Under the pieces are notes generated by a model. That model had not been told where the DNA came from. It worked only from the letters and a program-made list of their open reading frames with translations, and did no database searches. Below are positions 25,169-33,726 of a stretch of 64,000 bases of DNA, one piece after another; the first letter of the stretch is position 1; each line of letters begins with the position of its first letter. The position numbers were made by a program, and so were the translations under genes. The stretch is taken from contig NC_073346.2 in NCBI RefSeq assembly GCF_027580225.2, positions 6,102,001 to 6,166,000 of the forward strand, written 5' to 3'. This DNA comes from Misgurnus anguillicaudatus. Its lineage: Eukaryota; Chordata; Actinopteri; Cypriniformes; Cobitidae.

Positions 25169-25186
25169 TGGTGATCCCCGACGTTG
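25169..25186 (+). promoter_or_regulatory. retroviral primer-binding site, tRNA-Trp-like
   Basis: TGGTGATCCCCGACGTTG follows the LTR end after AT. It matches the complement of the vertebrate tRNA-Trp 3' end (TGGTGACCCCGACGTGAT) apart from one extra T after TGGTGA and differences at the far end. The initial TGG corresponds to the CCA tail. The extra base may be decay or a different primer. Confidence 0.55.
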
Positions 25187-25439
25187 TTGGAGGGAAAAGA
25201 AGATTAAGAGAAGTTTCGAATTGCTTAAGATTGAGTAAGGGAGGGCTCCATTTCAACACAAAAGACCGGTCTTCTAAAACAAAGGTAAGCAGAAGCCTGT
25301 TTTATCAAATTCTGCTATTGGACATATACCAAATTAATTGTGTTGATAAGGAGATCCAAACTGAAAGTAATAAATAATTGAATAAAAGATCAGATTGAAA
25401 AACTTTAAAAAAAAATAAGGTTAATAGAAAGAGAGAGAT

Positions 25440-25735
25440 GGGTTGAATGGTCCCTCGGGTTTTAGTCCCGTAAAGGTAAATTGTGGTTGGAGTCCATTAA
25501 TGTATTAGACATTATAAAGTACCAATAGGGTTGAATGGTCCCTTGGGTGAAATCCCCATAAAGGTAAATTGTGGTTGGAGTCCATTAATGTATTAGACAT
25601 AATAAAGTACCAATAGGGTTGAATGGTCCCTTGGGTGAAATCCCCATAAAGGTAAATTGTGGTTGGAGTCCATTAATGTATTAGACATTATAAAGTACCA
25701 AAGTAGGTTAAAGTCCCTCGGATGAAAGTTCCGTA
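25440..25735 (+). repeat. 88-bp tandem repeats in the retroviral leader
   Basis: Units beginning GGGTTGAATGGTCCC lie at 25440, 25528 and 25616, with a degenerate fourth from about 25705. The second and third are nearly identical. The first and the degenerate copy carry CTCGGG followed by a CCCG or CCG, allowing a short hairpin. The position between primer site and gag is where retroviral packaging signals reside; that role is inferred. Confidence 0.85.
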
Positions 25736-25792
25736 AATAGTGAATTGGTGTGTCCGGATATTTTTTAATTGTTTTAAGTTTTGCTAATACTT

Positions 25793-25925
25793 GGGTCAGT
25801 AGTCGCGCGGGTGCAAGTCCTGAAAACTACTGGTGTACATATTGTTAATCGCTTTCAATTTTTGTTAAAAAGACGGGTCAGTAGTCGCGTGGGTGAAACT
25901 CCTGAAAACTACTGGTGTATATATC
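25793..25925 (+). repeat. 82-bp tandem duplication of a hairpin in the leader
   Basis: GGGTCAGTAGTCGCG starts at 25793 and 25875. Each copy contains CAGTAG and, about 25 nt later, CTACTG, which can pair to form a stem-loop with a GTCGCG(C/T)GGGTG loop region. A second tandem family directly follows the 88-bp one. Confidence 0.8.
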
Positions 25926-26039
25926 CTTTTGTTAGATAAGAGTGACGTTTTGTGCTTTTTTGAAATTTTGAATGCTTGTAAATTGTGTGAAAATGGCTAA
26001 ATAAAAAAATGTGATGAGTATGGTTGCCTAACAGTGTAT

Positions 26040-26192
26040 GTGCAATGGAAAAAGGGCAAGTAGTTTGGAAAGGGACCAACTGTAAAAGACTTAGAAACAG
26101 ATTTGAGAATTTGGACGAGATTAGCTCTGGTTGCTGCTGCCATGCAGGCTATTAAATCAAAGAAAAAGGGGAAGTTGACAGTTGTGCTGTGA
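26040..26192 (+). pseudogene. matrix-like gag scrap
   Basis: In the frame of GGACCAACT (26073) a stretch reads GPTVKDLE, a hydrophobic ALVAAAMQAI segment and a lysine-rich IKSKKKGK, ending at TGA 26190-26192. The position upstream of the PSAP/PPPY region suggests the C-terminal part of matrix. It is in a different frame from the following gag fragment, so a frameshift separates them. Confidence 0.35.
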
Positions 26193-27066
26193 GCAAGTAA
26201 AAGGACAAGGAAACACTGAGCCAGTACCCTCAGCCCCACCCATGGCTCCTCCTCAAGTGAAGTCACTATACCCCTCACTGCACACACCTCCTCCTTATGA
26301 GGAAAAGTCTGTTTCGATCTCAAAGCAACAGCCGGTGTTAACAGTAAACAGCGGTGAACTAGATGTTGAATTTGATGAAATAAAGGCCCTGAAAAGAAAA
26401 ATGGAAAGATTAGAACAAACAATTATGACACAGGGAGAGATAATCACAACTATATTAAGATTACAGAGAGATATAAATGATAACAACATGGGAAAGAGAT
26501 CTTGTGTATTAAACAGACAGGGCCATAAACAAATCACACAAATAGAACTTGTAGAGGTAGATAAGATTAAGAATGAGCTTTTGAAACTGCAGCTGGAACA
26601 GGCCAACACAAAAAAGAAACAAATGCCCCAGCAGGCTCAACCAACACCAGTAGCTATGACAACTAGTGTCCCGGACAACGTCCAATATCCCAATCAGCCC
26701 ATAGATCCATATAAAGGCCCAACCTATACAGGAAACCCGTGGGAGGGATATAACGAACAGAGAAGGGGAAGGCCAAGAAGGAGTAGTAGACCAAAACAGG
26801 GAGGTTTTGGAGGTTTTGGCAGGAATACATGTTATGTGTGTGGACAGGAGGGTCATTGGGGACGAGAGTGTCCCATGTATTGGTCACAGCCCCAAAATTC
26901 AGGTGCGAGCCCACTTAACGGACCACCTGCGGGGGGATGGGGTCCCCGAGGAGGTGGTGCCGGGCGTGGAGCAGGTGGCTATGGCAGGGGGCCACCGAGA
27001 TCGCACAACCCATCACAACCAGATTTAATGGCGCCTATGCACCCAACATGGGGCCAAAGGGAGTGA
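26179..27066 (+). pseudogene. gag: retroviral gag fragment (late domains, coiled coil, nucleocapsid)
   Basis: An open frame of about 295 codons begins right after a TGA (26176-26178) and has no ATG near its start, so it is a fragment. In order it shows a proline-rich region with PSAP and PPPY motifs, the two classic late-budding signals; a charged, heptad-like stretch (about residues 65-105) suggestive of a coiled coil; a Gln/Pro-rich linker; a basic RGRPRR stretch; one CX2CX4HX4C zinc knuckle near residue 217; and a Gly/Arg/Pro-rich tail. The capsid region between the late domains and the knuckle is too short and lacks a recognisable major homology region, so capsid is largely deleted. The frame ends at TGA 27064-27066. 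Not functional as gag. Confidence 0.75.
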
Positions 27067-27079
27067 TGCGGATGAATAA

Positions 27080-27410
27080 CGGGGCACACAGGAACCCACC
27101 ATGAAAGGAATGGCTGGGCCTCTCATGGACCACTAAGAGCCCTAGTGGATAATGGGCCTAAATAGTCCACCGTAAAAAAAAAAAAAAAAAAAAGTTTCAA
27201 CAACGGTGGGGATAATGGGTTTCTGGTAAAATTGAAAAGTGACTATCAACAAACCACTACCATATCAGGTAGCAAACCAGTCTAGTTCGCACGCATTTCT
27301 GTATTCCTCCAACACACTAGTTATTAATAGATAGGGACCTAGAAATTACAATGACCTGTCAATGTTGTAATGTGCCCCCGGACGGACGGGGAACAAATGA
27401 ATGACTAATT
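27080..27410 (+). pseudogene. retroviral protease scraps
   Basis: Just after gag, a frame reads RALVDNGPK followed by a stop. This resembles the aspartic protease active-site LVDTGA with Thr changed to Asn. A run of 20 A follows (27174-27193). Further on, LLIDRDLEITM in another frame resembles the LLGRDL segment near the protease C terminus. The active-site change, stop and frameshifts mean no active enzyme. Confidence 0.5.
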
Positions 27411-27624
27411 AAACTATGGTGAGATAGAGCCTTATGTCTGACCGAGGACCAAAGACTTATGTTGTTATTTATTTATTTTTATTTTATTTTTTGGGCCTTA
27501 TAAACAACAAACAATAGATAACAAGGTATGCACCAATATATAAAATGGTGTTCTAGATAAAGTTTACCAAAAAATCCTGGCCAACCAAACCTGAAATTAT
27601 GTCCATGAGGGTGTAAATATGACT

Positions 27625-28110
27625 GATCTAATCACTGAGGGTGAGCCACATGATTGCATACCATTGACTGAAAAAGTAAACAAATTGAGAGATGGTTTGT
27701 TCGTGGTACCACTGACAACTCCCCCACCGGTAATCACGTTATTTATGGATGGCTTTGTTTTAGAGCATCAGATGGTATGCTAAAGGCAGGGTTTGCTGTG
27801 GTTTACTATGTTGAGGGTGATTTTGTAACTAGAGTGAGTGGTACATTGGAGGTTAAGCAGTCAGCACAGACAGCTGAAATGATAGATGTTATCAAAGCCT
27901 TGCACTACACTTGTTAAGAGAGGGTGATTATTTATAGTGACTATGCATATGTGATTGGTGCAGTATTTATGGAACTGCCATATGGCAGATAGGTGGGTTT
28001 TAAACCAGGAAAGGCCGGCCTATAATAAATGCTAGCGAAGCCTGACAAATAATACAGGCTGTGAAGGTACCTAATGAAGTGGCTGTTGTCAACTGCCTAA
28101 TAAGCCACTT
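27625..28110 (+). pseudogene. pol: retroviral RT-connection / RNase H remnant
   Basis: Frames between 27640 and 28110 show HDCIPLTEKV and PPPVITLFMDG (connection plus first catalytic Asp of RNase H), then QSAQTAEM (catalytic Glu region), then VIIYSDYAYV (third catalytic Asp), then a C-terminal QAVKVPNEVAVVNC. At least two stops (27915 and about 27990) and frameshifts break it. No reverse-transcriptase YxDD palm motif is visible between protease and this segment, so most of RT is deleted. The motif order identifies class I-type RNase H. Confidence 0.7.
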
Positions 28111-28148
28111 ATATCCCCAACCATGGTTTCCCAAGACAAAGTTAGATC

Positions 28149-28431
28149 TTTAAAGGAAAACGGCATCGTTTTTTCAATATTTTACTATGTTCTTACCTCA
28201 ACTTAGACAAATTAATATATGCCTATCTTTATTCAGTGCGTGCACTTTTAATCGTTGTACAATGCTACTTTAATGTGTTAGCATTTAGCCTAGCCTACCG
28301 TCGTCGAAGACACCATTTGAAGATAAACGTAGGTGTTAATGGTTGCAATAACCCCTTAACCGGACAGACTTAAGTGATGAAATCATCTGAAAATCTTTTA
28401 ATAATTAGAATAGAAAATAATTAGAGAAGTT
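28149..28431. repeat. fragment of a TTTAAAGGAAAAC-type repeat
   Basis: The sequence from CTTTAAAGGAAAACGGCATC through ATTTTACTATGTTCTTACCT and GTGTTAGCATTTAGCCTAGC matches a repeat I recognise from fish genomes. It truncates the retrovirus. Its other end is not clear. Confidence 0.45.
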
Positions 28432-29205
28432 ATCCGGTGTTCTGTCGAAGTCTGTTCCCTCTAGCACTATGCGGACGGGATTAGTTTTCCAAACAACGTT
28501 TGAGTTTCAGCGTGTCCCCCAGGACGTCTGTGATTTTATGTACCGATTCGGACGGGATTAAAATGATGCATGCTATTCCAGAGATGGGAGTGTATGTTTC
28601 ATGCATTTGGGCGTTGCAGTAGCACATGCTCTGTATACGCGTGTTTGTAATGTTTAATATTTTGCTTTAAATGTAAAATTATGACAGAACATGTAATTTA
28701 ATAATTTAATTTTAACAAATCAAAATAAAATATACAAATCCTACTAAAGTAACGTTAGCCTACGTGTTTTATATAACTGTCTGCTTATAACAAACACAAA
28801 GAAATGAAGAAATAATGATTAATAAAATTTAATATCTTTATTAATTAACATTAACATTCCGGAGTTTAACAACTTTGAGTTTCTTATAATGTTAATGATA
28901 TTACAGTGTTTAGCCTTAACAGTGTATGATATTCAGCTCGTCTTGATTTAATTACTTTATTTTGCAGAATGCGAAAAAACATTCATATCTGAATAAGTGG
29001 GACTCAGGAAATACAATATACGCGCATTAGTAAGACCTTACGGCAGATCACGTTGGCCAAAACACGAAATGAACCGCGTTTTCAAAAGATATTGCCTGAA
29101 CTTTTAATTTATTTAAAAAATAAACGTAACTTGGTGAAAACGTTATAAGAAACATTACACTTGAGAGAAATATAGGGAAACCAGACTTCTACAGAACACC
29201 GGATA
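28432..29205. mobile_element. MITE with ATCCGGTGTTCTG ends
   Basis: ATCCGGTGTTCTGTCGAAGT at the left is mirrored by AGACTTCTACAGAACACCGG at the right (one mismatch in the arm). About 774 bp, no coding frame. Confidence 0.75.
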
Positions 29206-29337
29206 CATCACAGTGTAACGCTAAAACACTTCACACAGCTATTGAAAAGCATTCACTTTCTGCCACCAGTTGGGCTCCGCCAACTAAAAATTTCATCTCT
29301 GTTTGCAAACACGCAAAAGGTCTATAGCACGAAGTGT

Positions 29338-30043
29338 AACCCCGGATTTCCACCGACTGCGGAACGGCTGCAGATCAGCTCCGCTGCGTTACGGCTCCAC
29401 ACTCCGCCGTCGCCAATACCCACCAGATCCGTATTTGTTGCAGAGCGGCTGCATGCTGAAGTGATGAGGACCCATGAGGTCTCGCAAATTCACGTGATGA
29501 TCGCGCGATACCTAGATCTGTCTCTGCCCATTATGCCGTTGAATTATTATGTTTTTACAAACCAGCCCAGATCACAACACGAGATCTCGCGTAGACAGAG
29601 CAGTACATCAAATCCATCCAAAATTTATAAAATAAGAAGGCTGCTAAAACATTTATTTATGCTCTATCTTTAATGTATTTATTTGAAACTCCCCCTGGCT
29701 CTGTTCTTGTCTATTATTTGTTGTTTCTGTATTAATGACTTTATTTGTGTGTGTTTGTAATGTTTGTATTGCAAAGATTTAATAAAGAAAAACACGAGTT
29801 CTCGCGAATTCAGGTATGATCACGCGATAAAGTCATGGCTCCGCCCTGCGGAGCTGTCCGGCATCCGTCAAAAATAGAAGCTCTGCGTATTTGTGCCGGA
29901 GGGCTGCGGATGGCCGGAGCTGTGACGGATTCAGAGCGCAGTCAGTGGAAATACACACATTGACTTGAATGGAAACCGATTGACTCCGCCGCCGTTCCGC
30001 AGCGGATCCGCAGCCGTTCCGCAGTCGGTGGAAATCTGGGGTT
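29338..30043. mobile_element. MITE with AACCCCGGATTTCCACCGAC ends
   Basis: AACCCCGGATTTCCACCGAC at the left is mirrored by GTCGGTGGAAATCTGGGGTT at the right. Similarity extends through TGCGGAACGGCTGC, giving arms of about 40 bp. The GC-rich interior contains repeated CCGCTGCG and GGAGCTGT motifs. Open frames at 29242-29673 and 29931-30125 run through the termini and are not genes. Confidence 0.8.
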
Positions 30044-30238
30044 CAAATCGTGCAATACATACGCCAAATTCCACTTTGGCGTGCATATGAACCGCAAGTC
30101 CTTCCCATTCACTTAAACGGCGCATCTTTTTTTTGTCGTTTTATTTATTGGTTTCTCGATTTTTTTCTGTTTTTTTAAACCATTTCGCTTGGGTTTAGGG
30201 TTAGATTTTAGATTTGCTTAATGAGGTTTTTTAATATA
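30044..30238. other. short intergenic spacer
   Basis: Contains a single GGTTTAGGGTTAG, too short to be telomeric. Nothing else recognised. Confidence 0.5.
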
Positions 30239-30450
30239 CAGGGGCCTCATTTATAAAAGTGCAACGCAGGAACTATCCTACATTTCATCTAAGACCATTT
30301 CTGAAATGATCTTACGTGTGATTCAGAGAAAAAGAGCGTACGCACAAAAAAACATGCGTATACGCCTCTTTTCCAGATATGCGGTTTATAAATCAGAAAT
30401 TATCTGGAAATTGTGCACAGCTGAATGCTCTTAGAACTCCGCCATCTAAA
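30239..30450 (+). mobile_element. hAT-like element, left end only
   Basis: CAGGGGCCTCATTTATAAAA at 30239 is a CAGGGG-type terminus typical of hAT elements, followed by GCGTACGCACAAAAAAACAT and GCGTATACGCCTC. No opposite terminus is found before the tRNA array. Confidence 0.5.
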
Positions 30451-31289
30451 CGCCCCTAATTTAATTAATTAACATATAAATATTAAATTATCAAAGGCCA
30501 AATTCTCTGACTGCTACAATGGCAGTGGTAAAAAAAACATATTTGTTGTTGATTGCTCAAGTTTTTAATTAAGTATTAGTAATTGTTGAAATTTAAATTA
30601 ACAAAGATTAATAAATGCTGTATAAGTGCAGATCATTATTAGTTAATGTTAACTAATGTAGTTAACTAATGAACCTTATTGTAAAGTGTTACCCATTTAA
30701 ATATATTTTTTACACGTAAATGTAATATTTGTGTCTTAAAAGTTTTGTTTCAGTTTGCCATGCCTCCTGCACGGTGTAAAAGTAAGAGATTTTTCGACTT
30801 TAAAATTCAAAGATCGTATCATAAACTGTCTGAATATATTCCATATGGATTCATTTGGATTTAAAGATGTTTAACATCAAAATCGATGCATGGGAATAAT
30901 TTATATGATTTTTTTTAAATACCCATCACTCTTAAATGTCGCATGTCCCTTATTGTAGGCTGCATCGAGGCATTAAAATTTAGTTCCTTTCACGTCCTTT
31001 TAATAATTTAATTAGTTTTTTACTTTCAGTTAATAAGCACGTTTTGTAACATTTACATGTGCGTTAAACACCGCGAAACAATTTTGCTATATTTGTTTGA
31101 TATTTTTTGAAAAGATGACGAACTAGAAAATAGTTTCCTAAACCTATGGACACATTTTTGCATCGGAATTGCCATACATTTTAAAATATCAAAACATATT
31201 TTGTTTAAAATATATTCTAAAACCTTGTTAAATTATTTTGGAGAAGTATGACTTTCCTTTTGTTCATTTTCCTTTTGTTGACTTTCCTT
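30451..31289. other. AT-rich spacer left of the tRNA array
   Basis: No gene recognised. The last 40 bp contain three imperfect copies of ACTTTCCTTTTGTT, and the array starts directly after CCTTTTGATCACGG. Confidence 0.5.
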
Positions 31290-31419
31290 TTGATCACGGA
31301 TTCAGTCGATTCCCTTCCACGCCTCCTGCTGGTGTCTGTAACTTGATAACCACAGAATCCCAAGAGTACTCTTTCGAAGGGGAGATTGGCCGGCGTGATG
31401 CCCGTGTGAGAGAGAGGAG

Positions 31420-31491
31420 TCCTCGTTAGTATAGTGGACAGTATCTCCGCCTGTCACGCGGAAGACTGGGGTTCGATTCCCCGACGGGGAG
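31420..31491 (+). tRNA. tRNA-Asp(GTC), unit 1 copy A
   Basis: A 72-nt cloverleaf: acceptor TCCTCGT/ACGGGGA with G discriminator, anticodon loop CTGTCAC (GTC) on stem TCCGC/GCGGA, T-arm around GGTTCGATT. Internal A box TAGTATAGTGG and B box GGTTCGATTCC are intact. C48 is T here, giving a tolerable wobble with G64. No CCA is encoded, as in eukaryotes. The first run of four T lies 163 nt downstream (31654), so Pol III termination would be late. Confidence 0.93.
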
Positions 31492-31633
31492 GTTTGCTTT
31501 GTTTCTGGACTGCAAATTGAAATGCAAGAGTTACGGCACGAGCTGAGCGCTGCTGTTCGTTTGCCGATTTCGCACCTCTCGCCGTCCCTATGTTGGAGTC
31601 ACAAGTCGCCTTTGTTTAAAGCCACTGAACACC

Positions 31634-32278
31634 GGTGATGGGAGAAAGGAAACTTTTCGAAGCTTCGAATCGATTGAACCAATCGCTTCGGAAATTGATT
31701 CAGTTCTTCGAAGCGTTCGAAACACCACACTCGCTGGCGACACCTGCTGGTCAAAATAGTGTTAAAGCAGATCTTTCCAAACATTTTACACTTTATTTTA
31801 CAAAATAATAGCAAGAGTTGTATTAAAACATGTTAAAAAAATTATTTAACCTTATTAAGACATAATTAAAAGTGTATTGTGTGTTTTTCAGTTGTATTTA
31901 GGGCAAACAAATCATTAAAACCATCTCCCCTTTTAATTATGCACATTTTTGTCATTAAATGTGTCTATAAACAAAAAGTAAACAAAATGGTAGTGTTACT
32001 AGCCAGAAGGATGCATGTTTTATGAACTTGCGTAATAAGACTGACCCGAGTTTACCTTACCATATGAGACATTGGTCATTTGTGACCAACTCCCCCTAGT
32101 GGTGATCCATTGGATTTTCAAAACGTTTCGAAAGAGTTATGACATAATGAAGCCTCGTTTGCTAAAATCACGTGACTTGGCCAGTTTGAAACAAGCTCCG
32201 AGCAAATTGATTCAAAACGATAGATTTTGAAAAGTTTCGAATCCTCATAAAGCGGTGCTTCGGAAGCGACCATCGTTT
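31634..32278. mobile_element. hAT-like passenger inside the array unit (copy in every unit)
   Basis: CTGAACACC flanks the segment on both sides (31625-31633 and 32279-32287) and is conserved at both places in all units inspected. The 645-bp body begins GGTGATGGGAGAAA and is rich in TTCGAA motifs near both ends (TTTTCGAAGCTTCGAATCG at the left, AAGTTTCGAA.CCTC at the right). The outermost inverted match is weak (GATGG), so hAT assignment rests mainly on the 8-9-bp direct repeat. It must predate array expansion because it recurs in each unit. Confidence 0.4.
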
Positions 32279-33191
32279 CTGAACACCTCGCGACAAACCA
32301 GACCATAATGAAAGATTTTCTGCAATTGACCAAAGATACGCAGCTCTGCTGTGAGCAGAGCACCCAAAAATACAAAAAACTCACAACGTCCTCCTCCACG
32401 GAAATCTTTAGTAAAAGGCGAAAGATTTATACGTAGTTGAAGGAAAACTTGAGTTATGTCCAACAAACCTCGACCCAGTGTGCTCCCTGTGCCACACCAT
32501 AATGTTCAAAAAGGGTAATTTCTGGTTCAGGATCCACCCAGATCCTTCCACCTGGGAGGAGCAAAAGAGGTAGAAATACGTTCCTGCGCAAAATAAAGAC
32601 ACAGGCACAGGCTACTAACATGTCACAGTGTGATCTTTTGCTGAGAGGTTTTGGGGAATGAAACTCTGTGCACATTACACCGAGGATGCACCGGCACAGG
32701 TTATGTCCAATCTCCATCCCATTAATTTCCATAGCCTCTAGGGAAAAAAAGGAAAAAGAAAGGGCCCCAACAGAAGAACAAGGTCTAAGACCTTCAGCTT
32801 AATAGATCATTTTCACTTCAAAAATTCTTTTTGGGATTATGATAGCTGGTGTTAGGGCAGGGTGTAGTTTATGTTTAATTAATTTCAGGTAAATAGTAAA
32901 AAAGCAAGGGGATGGATTGAGGTTCAGAATGGGGTAGGGTTGTCCTTTTAAAGTACCAATCTAAGGGGTTTACTGATTTTGGGGTAAGGAAGGTAGTTGG
33001 CTGGGGCAGTAGCAAGGAATGTTTTTTAAAAAAGGAGGTAAGGAAACTTTTTAAAATATAAACAAGCAGACAAAATAAACAAAAATACGGGGGGAATAAG
33101 CAGGAAGGCTGTCCTCACAAATGGGGAGCGTGTGTTATTTGCTGCGTTCTGGATTGGGGGTCCGGCTCGACGACTCATCCTGGGCGTAAGA

Positions 33192-33263
33192 TCCTCGTTA
33201 GTATAGTGGACAGTATCTCCGCCTGTCACGCGGAAGACCGGGGTTCGATTCCCCGACGGGGAG
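33192..33263 (+). tRNA. tRNA-Asp(GTC), unit 1 copy B
   Basis: Consensus sequence, all stems paired. The upstream context is GGGCGTAAGA, and TTTT at 33270 supplies a terminator 6 nt after the gene. This is the best-equipped tRNA-Asp version in the unit. Confidence 0.97.
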
Positions 33264-33269
33264 ATCTCC

Positions 33270-33273
33270 TTTT
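33270..33273 (+). terminator. Pol III terminator of copy B (representative)
   Basis: CCTTTTCG directly after tRNA-Asp copy B. The same ATCTCCTTTTCG follows every copy B at the same distance, but not copy A or the hybrid gene at 39889. Confidence 0.8.
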
Positions 33274-33372
33274 CGTTTGACTTCTCAAACAACTTGCACG
33301 AGCCACCTTTACGCATCAAAATCGGCTGAAGAAGTGCGCTGCGTTGCTCTCGTTCTCACGATGGGGTCGAGC

Positions 33373-33377
33373 AAAAA
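33373..33377 (-). terminator. Pol III terminator of tRNA-Gly (representative)
   Basis: AAAAA on the plus strand gives TTTTT four nt past the 3' end of the minus-strand tRNA-Gly. It is conserved in all units. Confidence 0.85.
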
Positions 33378-33381
33378 GCAA

Positions 33382-33453
33382 TGCGTTGGCCGGGAATCGA
33401 ACCCGGGTCAACTGCTTGGAAGGCAGCTATGCTCACCACTATACCACCAACAC
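33382..33453 (-). tRNA. tRNA-Gly(TCC), unit 1
   Basis: A 72-nt tRNA read on the minus strand: acceptor GCGTTGG/CCAACGC with A discriminator, anticodon loop CTTCCAA (TCC), A box TGGTATAGTGG, B box GGTTCGATTCC. In this copy C2 is T, changing a C-G pair to a U-G wobble. It is convergent with copy B, 118 bp away. Confidence 0.93.
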
Positions 33454-33654
33454 AGGCAGAAAGGTGTTGCTCAACAGGACCTGTGAATGTCCTGAACCAA
33501 CTGTTGTTTTAGAGCTGCACTGAATTGATCACGGATTCAGTCGATTCCCTTCCACGCCTCCTGCTGGTGTCTGTAACTTGATAACCACAGAATCCCAAGA
33601 GTACTCTTTCGAAGGGGAGATTGGCCGGCGTGATGCCCGTGCGAGAGAGAGGAG

Positions 33655-33726
33655 TCCTTGTTAGTATAGTGGACAGTATCTCCGCCTGTCACGCGGGAGA
33701 CCGGGGTTCGATTCCCCGACGGGGAG
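33655..33726 (+). tRNA. tRNA-Asp(GTC), unit 2 copy A
   Basis: Two changes from consensus: C5 to T (wobble with G67) and A43 to G (wobble with T27). The fold is preserved. No nearby T run. Confidence 0.88.

Larger units (their letters stand above)
24312..28148 (+). mobile_element. degraded endogenous retrovirus (class I, gamma/epsilon-like)
   Basis: The order on the plus strand is candidate 5' LTR, primer-binding site (25169), leader with tandem repeats (25440-25955), matrix-like scrap, gag fragment with late-domain motifs and CCHC knuckle, protease scraps, then an RNase H remnant with its connection segment. It stops abruptly at about 28148, where a different repeat begins, so the integrase, env and 3' LTR are missing. 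Frameshifts, in-frame stops, a 20-A run and deletions of capsid and most of reverse transcriptase make it non-functional. Class I placement rests on PPPY/PSAP motifs and a single CCHC knuckle and is an inference. Confidence 0.75.

Noticed and set aside
25169..25186. Retroviral primer site as a tRNA-Asp site, linking the provirus to the tRNA array
   Set aside because: TCCCCGACG resembles part of sense tRNA-Asp, but a primer site must be complementary to the tRNA 3' end, and the TGGTGA start fits tRNA-Trp instead.
29242..29673. 143-codon plus-strand frame
   Set aside because: It runs from outside into the terminal inverted repeat of a MITE.
30190..30205. GGTTTAGGGTTAG as interstitial telomeric repeat
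   Set aside because: Only about two TTAGGG-like copies, and similar GGTTTGGGGTTAG occurs inside a MITE at 11268; not an array.
32118..32732. Overlapping minus-strand frames of 66-93 codons repeated in all units
   Set aside because: They overlap each other in different frames within the spacer and passenger element and are identical only because the units are.
33026..33319. A 97-codon minus-strand frame recurring once per unit (PSGNRTPVFRVTGGDTVHYT)
   Set aside because: The shared motif is tRNA-Asp copy B read antisense, a known source of spurious protein annotations. The rest is homogenised spacer. Conservation follows the array, not a protein.
33277..33486. A 69-codon plus-strand frame in every unit
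   Set aside because: It reads through the tRNA-Gly gene on the wrong strand; no domain and no start context.
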